The position numbers and the translations under genes are program-made. Positions 1 to 6,808 of a stretch of DNA of 16,213 bases are shown here, one piece after another. The notes beneath the pieces are model-generated. The model saw only the letters and a program-made list of their open reading frames with translations, made no database searches and was not told the DNA's origin. This DNA comes from DATFWC01 sp045801465 (GTDB taxonomy: Bacteria; Pseudomonadota; Alphaproteobacteria; Rhizobiales; Xanthobacteraceae). How positions within the stretch are numbered: position 1 is the stretch's first letter; every line of letters starts with the position of its first letter. The stretch covers positions 1 to 16,213 of the forward strand of contig JBJMSU010000066.1 in NCBI GenBank assembly GCA_045801465.1, written 5' to 3'.

Positions 1-30
1 TCGGCCGAGGGCAAGCTGTCCCTGCATCAT
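1..30 (-). CDS. Possible 5' end of a downstream gene, cut by the window edge
   Basis: Reading leftwards after the stop of the substrate-binding-like gene (39-41) there are two consecutive in-frame ATG codons at 30-28 and 27-25, then an open frame to the window edge that encodes MMQGQLALGR. A GAGG sequence overlapping the upstream stop codon (TGAGG) lies 6 to 7 bases before the first ATG and could serve as a ribosome binding site. The 8-bp spacing would fit translational coupling within an operon. Ten codons are too few to name a product, and the frame could be chance. Confidence 0.35.
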   Translation of the reverse strand, partial: MMQGQLALGR

Positions 31-38
31 GGTCTGCC

Positions 39-1025
39 TCACAGCTTGAACGTCTCGTGCGTCGAGGGATGAAACAGCTCCTCGACCTTGACCAGGCGCG
101 ACGACAGGCCTTGGGCGTGATGATGGCGCAGGAACGTCTCCAGCGTCGTGCGGTTGGGCTCCACGCCGTAAGCCCAGAAGTCCTCCCCCATCAGCTCGCG
201 CGCGGCCTTGAGCTGCTCCTCGACGAAGGGCAGCGTCACCTTGGTCGCAGAAGTGTCGCTGAGCTTGGCGAGCGCCGCCGCTTTCGCTTGCTCGAACGCC
301 TTGAGCACGGCCGCCGGAAGCCACGGATGGCGCTCGACCAGCTCGCGGCGCACGCCGGTCGCGTGCATGATGGGAAAAATTCGGGTGCGTTTGAAATAGT
401 CCTTTGCCGCGGCGATAGGATCGGTAAACAGCCAGCCGATATGCGGATGGCGGCCGACCAGCGTCGGCGGACGCGGCGCGATGAAACCGTCGATGTCGCC
501 GTCCGCCAGCATCCGTGAGATCGTCGCCCCTTCCGGCGCGTTGTCGAGGCGAACGCCCTCGGGAAGCCTCACGGTGATCTTTTCCGGCCGCCCCGGCTCC
601 TCGATGCCGGCCCTGATCCAGTGAATGTCGGACGGCTTCACGCCATGATCGTCTTCGAGAATGGCGCGCGCCCACACGTTGGCGGTCAATTGATATTCCG
701 GCACGCCGACTTTTCTGCCCTTGAGATCCTCCGGCTTCTTGATGCGGTCGGTGCGCACATAGATCGAGGTGTGGCGAAACGCGCGCGACACGAAGGCCGG
801 CACGCCGACATAGGGACAATCGCCTTGCGCGGTCTTGACGGTGAGACTCGACAGCGACAATTCGCAGATATCGAATTCGGCTTTGCGAAAGGCGCGAAAG
901 AAGATTTCTTCCGGCGACAACGTCATATAGACCGGATCGACGCCGTCGATCTGCACCGATCCGTCGATCAGCGCCCGGGTGCGGTCATAATCGCCGACCG
1001 CGACCGATAGATTGAGCTTGGCCAT
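39..1025 (-). CDS. Substrate-binding-protein-like protein, 4,5-dihydroxyphthalate decarboxylase family
   Basis: The 328-residue product resembles the family annotated either as 4,5-dihydroxyphthalate decarboxylase (Pht5) or as an ABC transporter substrate-binding protein; both share a periplasmic-binding-protein type II fold. Visible landmarks are an N-terminal GDYDRT (11-16), a central hinge-like stretch around LKGRKVGVPEY (101-111), and a C-terminal WAYGVEPNRTTLETFLR segment typical of the family. No signal peptide is visible at the start MAKLNLSVAV, so cytoplasmic action is as likely as periplasmic binding. The frame stays open to 1109, but the ATG at 1025 is chosen because the family homology begins there; its ribosome binding site is weak. 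No permease or ATPase gene is visible nearby. The family is secure, but the choice between enzyme and binding protein cannot be made from sequence alone. Confidence 0.82.
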   Translation of the reverse strand: MAKLNLSVAVGDYDRTRALIDGSVQIDGVDPVYMTLSPEEIFFRAFRKAEFDICELSLSSLTVKTAQGDCPYVGVPAFVSRAFRHTSIYVRTDRIKKPEDLKGRKVGVPEYQLTANVWARAILEDDHGVKPSDIHWIRAGIEEPGRPEKITVRLPEGVRLDNAPEGATISRMLADGDIDGFIAPRPPTLVGRHPHIGWLFTDPIAAAKDYFKRTRIFPIMHATGVRRELVERHPWLPAAVLKAFEQAKAAALAKLSDTSATKVTLPFVEEQLKAARELMGEDFWAYGVEPNRTTLETFLRHHHAQGLSSRLVKVEELFHPSTHETFKL

Positions 1026-1142
1026 GAGATGGCTTTGGTTCGTAACGGCGCCGCCCCGCTCATGCGAAACGGCGGCCGATTGGCCGCCGTTCAACGCGGA
1101 CCCGCGCACTCTACCCGATCATGACCGACGATCAAGCGCCAG

Positions 1143-1309
1143 CCAGTGCCGCCGATTTGAAGTTCCTGCAGCGCCTGCCGCAAGCTCGTTTCAGGAACTT
1201 CAAATCGAAAGCGGCACTAGAATCATATACTTGCTAGTGCCCCTTGGTTTCCGAAGTTCGTGTCAGAGATTGCTGCGACGTACCACGAACTTCGGAAGCG
1301 GGGCACGAG
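1143..1309. repeat. Compound palindromic repeat, copy 1 (hairpin A then hairpin B)
   Basis: Two adjacent imperfect palindromes form one 167-bp unit. Hairpin A pairs 1145-1168 (core GATTTGAAGTTCCTG) with 1192-1218, the right arm carrying three extra A residues. Hairpin B pairs 1234-1262 (core TTCCGAAGTTCGTG) with 1284-1309. A 13-base linker, AATCATATACTTG, joins them. The inner ends are CTAG (1217-1220 and 1234-1237), while the outer ends have decayed to CCAG and CGAG. The unit ends 1 base before the TAG stop (1311-1313) of the secreted-protein gene. The same unit lies inverted at 6809-6974. No coding potential is apparent. It resembles REP/BIME-type dispersed repeats and could act as a transcript end or mRNA-stabilising structure for the gene to its right. 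Confidence 0.9.
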
Positions 1310-1310
1310 A

Positions 1311-2024
1311 CTATCGGCTGGGCGTGGTCGCCGTCTGATCGGTTGCCTGAGCGGCCGAAGGAGCAGCACGTTCCAGCGTGATGGTGGGAGCAACGCGGCG
1401 CGGGTGGTCCGGCCCGCGCGCTTTGACATCCGCCGGGTCCAAGCCTGGTACGCCGACCTTGGCGATGATCGCATGCGGCGCGAATTCCGACGTGAGCCCG
1501 AAGAAGAAGGTCGTATCGCCGGTGTTGGGGCTATGGCCGGCGCAGACCGGCTGGTTGAACGTGAAGGTGACCACGTTCCCGTTCTGCTCGGCAGACCACA
1601 ACCCGATCTTGCCGAGACCGCCTTTGGTGACCACGTAGACGTGATCGGTCGGTCCGGTCTTGTCGTACTGAAGCTTCGTCACCGGACCGAAATCGATCGC
1701 GAGATCGGTGACGCAGGAGAATTCGGCATCGGTGACCGCCGTCGTCAGGTCCACGCGATACTCGTAGCCGGTCTTGCCGGCGGCCGGTGCTCCGGCCTTG
1801 CCGGCAAACGTGCGCGACTGCAGGCGTGCGCTGCCAGATGTCAAATTCGGGATCGGAATGGTGCCGACGCTGTCGGTCACCACGATCGTGCAATCGGTCT
1901 CGAACACACAGTTGATTGCCGGCGCGCTGACCGCGACCACGCTCAGCGACGCCGCCGCGGCGATGGCGGGTGCCATGACGAGCGCCACGGTGCTGCAAAG
2001 CAGGGCGTTTCGTGAAACGAGCAT
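1311..2024 (-). CDS. Secreted hypothetical protein with signal peptide and four cysteines
   Basis: I do not recognise this 237-residue protein. It begins with a classical Sec signal peptide: Arg5, a hydrophobic stretch at about 7-22, and an AIAAAA cleavage region near 20-25. The predicted mature part holds exactly four cysteines (39, 45, 104 and 161), suggesting two disulphides in the periplasm or outside the cell, and its alternating hydrophobic pattern (for example NVVTFTFNQPV at 150-160) suggests beta strands. The last 20 residues or so are a low-complexity Ala/Thr/Pro tail. The ATG at 2024 is strongly supported by AGGGAGGAG about 6 bases upstream; the frame extends to 2264, but that part overlaps the neighbouring gene and lacks a signal peptide. 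Stop TAG is at 1313-1311, immediately followed by the compound repeat. The function is unknown. Confidence 0.75.
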   Translation of the reverse strand: MLVSRNALLCSTVALVMAPAIAAAASLSVVAVSAPAINCVFETDCTIVVTDSVGTIPIPNLTSGSARLQSRTFAGKAGAPAAGKTGYEYRVDLTTAVTDAEFSCVTDLAIDFGPVTKLQYDKTGPTDHVYVVTKGGLGKIGLWSAEQNGNVVTFTFNQPVCAGHSPNTGDTTFFFGLTSEFAPHAIIAKVGVPGLDPADVKARGPDHPRRVAPTITLERAAPSAAQATDQTATTPSR

Positions 2025-2075
2025 GACGTCTCCTCCCTGGCTGCCAGGCTTTTCGAAATCCGCCACTGGAAGCAG

Positions 2076-2103
2076 AGTGTACTTCACGGACGCTCGGTGC
2101 AAG
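2076..2103 (-). promoter_or_regulatory. Weak candidate promoter for the secreted-protein gene
   Basis: On the minus strand CTTGCA (2103-2098) is followed after 16 bases by TACACT (2081-2076), about 52 bases before the ATG at 2024. Both hexamers match the vegetative consensus only partly. The position is sensible for a gene with its own ribosome binding site and a 181-bp upstream gap, but no experimental signature can be seen. Confidence 0.25.
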
Positions 2104-2115
2104 GTTGTTGTGGCA

Positions 2116-2163
2116 CCAACGATCGCGCGCCGTCGCCAACGATAGCCGCGCCCTATCGTGGCG
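2116..2163. repeat. Imperfect direct repeat containing a hairpin between the FAH-family and secreted-protein genes
   Basis: CCAACGATCGCGCGCC (2116-2131) is repeated with small changes as CCAACGATAGCCGCGCC (2136-2152), a period of 20 bp. The second unit forms part of a stem: ACGATAG (2139-2145) pairs perfectly with CTATCGT (2153-2159), and the stem extends through CGCC/GGCG after one bulged A, giving about 11 bp. It lies 43 bp downstream of the fumarylacetoacetate hydrolase-family stop and upstream of the secreted-protein promoter region. It could be a terminator-like structure (no U-tract is seen) or a binding site. Confidence 0.45.
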
Positions 2164-2205
2164 CCCGAGACGCCGCACAGCACGCGTTGCGAAGGCTGCG
2201 CGCTT

Positions 2206-3153
2206 TCAGCCAACCCCTTGCGGGCGATAGCGGCGGACCGCCTCCGGGTTGGTGGAATCGGCACCCATATAGACGCCGCGCTCCCACTTGCGCTTCAGCG
2301 GATCGGCGACCTTGAGCGACATTCGCCCGATCCTTTCGATTTCGATGTCGACGGTCTCGCCGTCCTGCAGCGCGCCGAGCCCTTCATGATTGGTGCCGCA
2401 GGCGATCAGGTCACCCGAGTTCATGGTCATCACCGTGGTGGCGAACTCGACCAGCTCGGGAACCGCGTGCTCCATGTCGTCGGTGTTGTAGTTGTGTCGG
2501 AGCTGGCCGTCGTTCCAGAAGCGGACCACGAGGTCGTTCGGGTTCTCGATCTCGTCCGCGGTCGCAATGCACGGGCCGATCGGCGCGAACGTATCGAAGG
2601 ACTTGCCGAGCCAGCTCGTCAGCGGATTCGACGGCCACGTCCGCCGCCCCTCCCCGCGCGCCGACACATCGATCATGCAGGTGTAGCCGAACACGTACTT
2701 CCGCCAGTCCTTCTGCTTCACCATCTTGGCCGGCCCCTTGATCACCAGCGCGAGCTCCGCCTCGTGCATGAACATCCACGGGATGGTGAACTCCGGCAGC
2801 ACGATCGTGTCGCCGGGGCCGACCACGGCATCGGGGTTTTTCATGAACATATTGAGCGGCCGCGGCTCGCGCTGCGCGTGCTCCCAATAATTGGCGATGC
2901 AGGCGAGGATCTTTCCCGGCCGCGGCAGCGGCGCGCGCAAGCGCACCGAGTCTTGCGGCACGGCCTTGCCGTCGCCGGCCAGGCGCTCGAGCGCCGGGCG
3001 GAGCTCGTCGAAATGATCGATGATGGATTGCATGGTGAGCTGCGGCGTGTAGCTCGGCTTCACGGTACCGGCGAGGCTGACGATGCCCCGATCGGTCATC
3101 AGCCCGGGCAGAATCTCACCATTACCGGCAGCCTGAAACAGGACCAATTTCAC
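2206..3153 (-). CDS. Fumarylacetoacetate hydrolase family protein
   Basis: The 315-residue protein belongs to the fumarylacetoacetate hydrolase (FAH) superfamily, metal-dependent enzymes that cleave or hydrate C-C or C-O bonds in 2-keto or 2-ene acids during catabolism of aromatic and related compounds. An N-terminal subdomain (about 1-75) precedes the catalytic domain. Expected metal ligands are visible: Glu131 and Glu133 in MHEAELAL and Asp162 in IDVSAR, followed by Lys184 in GKSFDTFAPIGP and the closing GDLIACGTNHEGLG motif (247-260). Asp162 sits in IDVSAR, where many members read NDVSAR. The start is GTG, with GGGAGGGAAGG just upstream at the right spacing; no nearby ATG is better. It follows recJ after 97 bp on the same strand. 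The exact substrate cannot be read from sequence; 2-hydroxyhepta-2,4-diene-1,7-dioate isomerase and acylpyruvate hydrolase are among the possibilities. Confidence 0.88.
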   Translation of the reverse strand: MKLVLFQAAGNGEILPGLMTDRGIVSLAGTVKPSYTPQLTMQSIIDHFDELRPALERLAGDGKAVPQDSVRLRAPLPRPGKILACIANYWEHAQREPRPLNMFMKNPDAVVGPGDTIVLPEFTIPWMFMHEAELALVIKGPAKMVKQKDWRKYVFGYTCMIDVSARGEGRRTWPSNPLTSWLGKSFDTFAPIGPCIATADEIENPNDLVVRFWNDGQLRHNYNTDDMEHAVPELVEFATTVMTMNSGDLIACGTNHEGLGALQDGETVDIEIERIGRMSLKVADPLKRKWERGVYMGADSTNPEAVRRYRPQGVG

Positions 3154-3165
3154 GACCTTCCCTCC

Positions 3166-3211
3166 CCACGCGAGCGCACGAGAGCGTCCAAGTTCGCGTT
3201 TTTTCGCGTGG
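3166..3211. promoter_or_regulatory. Inverted repeat just upstream of the FAH-family ribosome binding site
   Basis: CCACGCGA (3166-3173) is repeated perfectly inverted as TCGCGTGG (3204-3211), with a 30-base interval. On the minus strand the second arm ends next to the GGGGAGGGAAGG sequence that serves the GTG start at 3153. The right arm is part of a smaller CGCG-T6-CGCG hairpin. It could be an operator, a leader stem that limits access to the ribosome binding site, or part of a weak recJ terminator. Chance is not excluded. Confidence 0.3.
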
Positions 3212-3250
3212 CAGACAACCGGGCTTCGGGATTGGATCTATGAACTTCAT

Positions 3251-5083
3251 TCACTCCATGCCGATCGTGGCAGCGGGGGCGAGATCGCACAGGCGCAGCT
3301 GCACGCGCTCGGTGCCCTGCCAGCGGTCGATGCACAGCGTTCCGGCCGCATGCACGCTCTGGCCGCGCCCTTCGATCAGCGCACGCCCGAGCTTCTGCCC
3401 CGTGGCGCGAAAGGCAATGGCCGAAATGACCGCGCCGTCGCCGGCCTTGAGACGCGCGCGCACATGCGCTCCGGCTTCTTCGGCATAGACGATCGTGTGT
3501 GCGGGCAGCGCGAACATCGGCTCGGCATTGCCCGCGCCGAACGGCCCCGCACGCGCCACCATGGCGATCAACTCCGCCGTCGCAGCCGCGGCCGTCACCG
3601 CGCCGTCGATCTTGAGCACATCGTCGCGGCGCGCGGCCTCGACGGCCGCGCCGAGCGTCTCCTCCAGGAAGGCGCGGAAGGGCGCCAGCCGATCTTTGGC
3701 GAGGGTGACGCCCGCCGCCATGGCGTGTCCGCCGCCCTTGAGAAGCAGGCCCTCGCCGACCGCCCGGCGCACTGCCTGGCCGATATCGACGCCGGCGATC
3801 GAACGGCCCGAGCCGGTGCCGATATGATTTTGATCGAGCGCGATCGCGAACGCGGGCCGTCCGAACCGCTCTTTGAGCCGGGCCGCCACCAGGCCGACCA
3901 CGCCTACATGCCAGTTCTGGCCTGCCGTGACGACGACGGCACCGTTCTCGTCGAGGCCAAGGGCTGCGGTGGCTTCCGCCTCGGCCTCGGCCAGCGTCGC
4001 TTGTTCGATCACCTGGCGCTCGCGGTTGAGCCGATCGAGCTCCGCCGCAATGCTGGCGGCCGCGACCGCATCCTCCTCGAGCAGCAGGCGGACGCCGAGA
4101 TCGGCGCGGCCGATGCGCCCGCCGGCGTTGATGCGCGGTCCGAGCAGGAAGCCGAGATGCCAGGGTTCCGGCGGACCCGACATCCGGCTCACGTCCATCA
4201 GGGCGGTGAGCCCGACGCGCTCGCGCCGGCGCATGGCGAGGAGGCCTTTGGCCACGAAGGCGCGGTTGAGGCCCTTCAGCGCCACCACGTCGGCGATCGT
4301 GCCGAGGGCGACGAGATCGACGAGCTCCAAGAGATCCGGCTCGGGACGGGCGGCGGACCAGAACGCGCGCAGGCGCAGCGTACGGTTTACCGCCACGACC
4401 GTCATGAACACGAGGCCGACCGCAGCGAGGTGGCCGAGCCCGGAGAGATCGTCGCGCCGGTTCGGATTGACGATCGCGACCGCCGGCGGCAGGTGTTCGT
4501 CGGCAAGATGATGGTCGACAACGACGACGTCGAGGCCGAGCCGGCCCGCCTCTGCCAGCGGCTCGATGCTGGTGGTGCCACAATCGACCGTCACGACCAG
4601 CCTGGCACCGCGCTGGCTAAGCGCCCGCACCGCCTCGACATTGGGGCCATAGCCTTCGAACAGGCGGTCGGGGATATGGATCAGCGGGTCGAGGCCGCAC
4701 TGCCGCAGGAAGCGCGCGAGCACCGCCGCGGCGGTCGCGCCGTCGACGTCGTAGTCGCCGAAGATCGCGACCTGCTCGCCGCGCACGACCGCATCGGCAA
4801 TGCGCGCCGCGGCGGCGGCCATGTCGATGAGACTGTCCGGGTCCGGCATCAGGCGCCTGACGGTCGGGTCGAGGAAGCTCTCGACATCATCGACCTCCAC
4901 GCCGCGACCGGCGAGAATGCGCGCCAGCAGCTCCGGCGTGCCGTGCCGCTGGACCATCACCAGCGCGCGGGCGGAGGCGCGCTCGTCCAGGCGGTCGCGC
5001 CAGGCGCGCCCGCACACGGAGCGTTCGACGCCGAGAAAGTGCCGCCGTCCGGGTGCAATAGCTCTGGCAAGAGCCGTGGTCAC
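3251..5083 (-). CDS. recJ: Single-stranded-DNA-specific exonuclease RecJ
   Basis: RecJ is a 5'-to-3' exonuclease on single-stranded DNA that acts in recombinational repair (RecF pathway), mismatch repair and base-excision repair. The 610-residue length is normal. The DHH phosphoesterase motifs run in order: GDYDVDGATAA (109-119), VTVDCG (164-169), VVDHH (188-192) and GTIADVVAL (261-269). LGPRINAGGRIG (314-325) follows, and the DHHA1 domain carries GSGRS (424-428) and KGGGHAMAAG (449-458). A C-terminal OB-like region completes the protein. All metal-binding Asp/His residues expected of the family appear intact. The start is GTG at 5083, with an AGGA sequence that overlaps the stop codon of the upstream acetyltransferase gene; the intergenic gap is only 10 bp, so the two are very likely co-transcribed and translationally coupled. 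recJ downstream of hom and glpX is a common arrangement in Hyphomicrobiales. Confidence 0.97.
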   Translation of the reverse strand: MTTALARAIAPGRRHFLGVERSVCGRAWRDRLDERASARALVMVQRHGTPELLARILAGRGVEVDDVESFLDPTVRRLMPDPDSLIDMAAAAARIADAVVRGEQVAIFGDYDVDGATAAAVLARFLRQCGLDPLIHIPDRLFEGYGPNVEAVRALSQRGARLVVTVDCGTTSIEPLAEAGRLGLDVVVVDHHLADEHLPPAVAIVNPNRRDDLSGLGHLAAVGLVFMTVVAVNRTLRLRAFWSAARPEPDLLELVDLVALGTIADVVALKGLNRAFVAKGLLAMRRRERVGLTALMDVSRMSGPPEPWHLGFLLGPRINAGGRIGRADLGVRLLLEEDAVAAASIAAELDRLNRERQVIEQATLAEAEAEATAALGLDENGAVVVTAGQNWHVGVVGLVAARLKERFGRPAFAIALDQNHIGTGSGRSIAGVDIGQAVRRAVGEGLLLKGGGHAMAAGVTLAKDRLAPFRAFLEETLGAAVEAARRDDVLKIDGAVTAAAATAELIAMVARAGPFGAGNAEPMFALPAHTIVYAEEAGAHVRARLKAGDGAVISAIAFRATGQKLGRALIEGRGQSVHAAGTLCIDRWQGTERVQLRLCDLAPAATIGME

Positions 5084-5093
5084 TGGCGCGTTC

Positions 5094-5654
5094 CTAAATC
5101 CGCTTCGCCATCAGGATGTCGTGCCGGCCGAACCCATCGACGTCCGGAAGCACACCCACCACCGTATAGCCGAGTCGCCGGTAGAACGTGTACGGGTGCC
5201 GGCCCGACAACGGGCGCCGACCCGCGGGTGCGAGGCGCCGCAGATGCTCGAGCACGTCGGGATAAAGATCGATATCGAACAGGTTCGTGCCGCCGAAATC
5301 GTCATCGGTGCCGAGCCAGATCGTGCAGACCCCAGCGCGCCGGGCCTCATCCTCCAGGAGCGTGACCAGACCCGTCCCGAAGCCGCGTCCCTGATGCGAC
5401 GGATGGATCGCAAGCGGATGCAGCTCCCAGGCGGTACGGGAATGGCAGATGCGTCCGATCCAGCCCACGACATCCATACCGTCGAGGGCGGCGATCGCCA
5501 TGCGGTCCGGGTCGGTGATGAAGGAGGCAACTTCCTCACGCGCCGAGGGCATATCGTGCCAAGCCGAAGGAACGTGCGCGAGCGCGCTCACCAGAATTGC
5601 AGCAGCCTGCTCCCGCTGCGATGCCGACGCGGCGTCGAATGGAATGGTTTGCAC
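5094..5654 (-). CDS. GNAT-family N-acetyltransferase resembling aminoglycoside 6'-N-acetyltransferases
   Basis: The 186-residue protein has a GNAT fold: WELHPLAIHP (76-85) forms the central strand, followed by the acetyl-CoA pyrophosphate loop QGRGFGTGLV (88-97), which fits Q/R-x-x-G-x-G/A. The pattern WELHPL, LGTDDD (114-119), DLYP, HPYTFYRRLGY (153-163), VGVLPDVDGFG and DILMAK closely follows the AAC(6')-I aminoglycoside acetyltransferase group. That resemblance is by memory of motifs. A physiological amine substrate is just as possible, and resistance should not be assumed. The start is GTG at 5654, 37 bp after glpX, with only a weak ribosome binding site. The gene is wedged between glpX and recJ, apparently in the same transcript. 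Confidence 0.85.
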   Translation of the reverse strand: MQTIPFDAASASQREQAAAILVSALAHVPSAWHDMPSAREEVASFITDPDRMAIAALDGMDVVGWIGRICHSRTAWELHPLAIHPSHQGRGFGTGLVTLLEDEARRAGVCTIWLGTDDDFGGTNLFDIDLYPDVLEHLRRLAPAGRRPLSGRHPYTFYRRLGYTVVGVLPDVDGFGRHDILMAKRI

Positions 5655-5691
5655 GACAATGTCGGCGCCTGCGTGGCCGGACGGCAGTGCC

Positions 5692-6690
5692 CTAATCCAA
5701 ATAGAATTTGTCGCGCTGCCGGTGCTCGGCGCGGATCCACCGCACCGTGCCGGTGACGGAGCGCATCACCACCGTTTCGGTCTCGATGACACCATCCTTG
5801 CGGAAGCGCACGCCCTTGAGCAGATCGCCATTGGTCACGCCGGTCGCCGCGAACAGGCAATCGCCTTTGACCATGTCTTCGATGCCGTACTTCTTGCGCG
5901 GATCTTTGATGCCCATCTTGATGGCGCGCTCGCGCTTCTCCTCGGTGTCGAGCACGAGCCGGCATTGCATCTGGCCACCGATGCAGCGCAGCGCCGCCGC
6001 TGCCAGCACACCCTCGGGCGCGCCCCCGATGCCTATATAGATATCGATGCCGGTGCCCTCGGGGTCGGCGGTGTGGATCACGCCGGCGACGTCGCCGTCG
6101 GTAATGAGGCGCACCGCACCGCCAGCCTTGCGCACTGCAGCGATCAGGTCGGCGTGGCGCGGGCGATCGAGAATGAGGGCGGTGATGTTTTCCGGGGGGA
6201 CCCCTTTGGCTTTGGCCAGCGCCGCCATGTTGTGCTCGGGCGGGGCATCGAGATCGACCACCCCTTTGGGATAGCCCGGTCCGATGGCAATCTTCTCCAT
6301 ATAGACATCGGGCGCATTGAGGAGGGTTCCGCCTTCCGCCAGCGCCAGCGTGGCGATCGCGCCGGGCATGTTCTTGGCGCACAGCGTCGTGCCCTCCAAC
6401 GGATCGACGGCGATGTCGACCTTGAACCCTGCGCTGCCGCCGACTTCCTCGCCGATGAACAGCATCGGCGCCTCGTCGCGCTCGCCTTCGCCGATGACTA
6501 CGGTGCCGCGAATGGGCAACTTGTTGAGCTCGCGACGCATGGCGTCGACGGCGGCCTGGTCGGCCGCCTTCTCATTGCCGCGCCCGCGCAGGCGCGCCGC
6601 GGAGACGGCGGCCCGCTCGGTGACCCGCACGATCTCGAGCGACAGGATGCGCTCCAGCATGAGGTGCGGCTGAACGGTAACCGATGACAT
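5692..6690 (-). CDS. glpX: Class II fructose-1,6-bisphosphatase GlpX
   Basis: GlpX hydrolyses fructose 1,6-bisphosphate to fructose 6-phosphate in gluconeogenesis, and in autotrophs in the Calvin cycle, where it often also acts on sedoheptulose 1,7-bisphosphate. The 332-residue sequence shows the class II motifs: IGEGERDEAP (66-75), VDPLEGTT (95-102), ITDGD (196-200), GIGGAPEGVLAAAAL (220-234) and GGQMQCRL (238-245). The frame starts at 6720, but the ATG at 6690 is preferred: it has GGAAGGGGAG about 9 bases upstream, and MSSVTVQPHLMLERILSLE aligns with the usual start of alphaproteobacterial GlpX. ATGs at 6720 and 6711 remain possible. The gene is separated from hom by 295 bp carrying a palindromic repeat, and is followed by the acetyltransferase gene after 37 bp. 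Confidence 0.96.
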   Translation of the reverse strand: MSSVTVQPHLMLERILSLEIVRVTERAAVSAARLRGRGNEKAADQAAVDAMRRELNKLPIRGTVVIGEGERDEAPMLFIGEEVGGSAGFKVDIAVDPLEGTTLCAKNMPGAIATLALAEGGTLLNAPDVYMEKIAIGPGYPKGVVDLDAPPEHNMAALAKAKGVPPENITALILDRPRHADLIAAVRKAGGAVRLITDGDVAGVIHTADPEGTGIDIYIGIGGAPEGVLAAAALRCIGGQMQCRLVLDTEEKRERAIKMGIKDPRKKYGIEDMVKGDCLFAATGVTNGDLLKGVRFRKDGVIETETVVMRSVTGTVRWIRAEHRQRDKFYLD

Positions 6691-6808
6691 CGTCGCGAAC
6701 TCCCCTTCCATGCTTTGCATGCTCCCAACGCCTTCTTTTGAATTTCACCACGTGCCATTCGCAGCCGTTTCGGATTGCAATCGCGGTGTCGGCAAATCTC
6801 CGAGTCCC

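Noticed and set aside
1143..1309. CRISPR array or insertion sequence at the palindromic repeats
   Set aside because: There are no regularly spaced direct repeats with unique spacers and no transposase frame; the structure is two adjacent inverted repeats repeated elsewhere as a unit.
2158..3243. 361-residue plus-strand frame opposite the FAH-family gene
   Set aside because: It is antisense to a gene with intact catalytic motifs and has no recognisable domain.
3150..4583. 477-residue minus-strand frame overlapping recJ
   Set aside because: It is an out-of-frame reading of recJ, extremely Arg-rich, with no motif; recJ in the other frame has all of its family motifs.
3350..5365. 671-residue plus-strand open frame opposite recJ and the acetyltransferase
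   Set aside because: It is antisense to a clearly conserved recJ, is rich in Arg/Asp/Glu/His/Gly in the pattern typical of a GC-rich shadow frame, and shows no recognisable domain.
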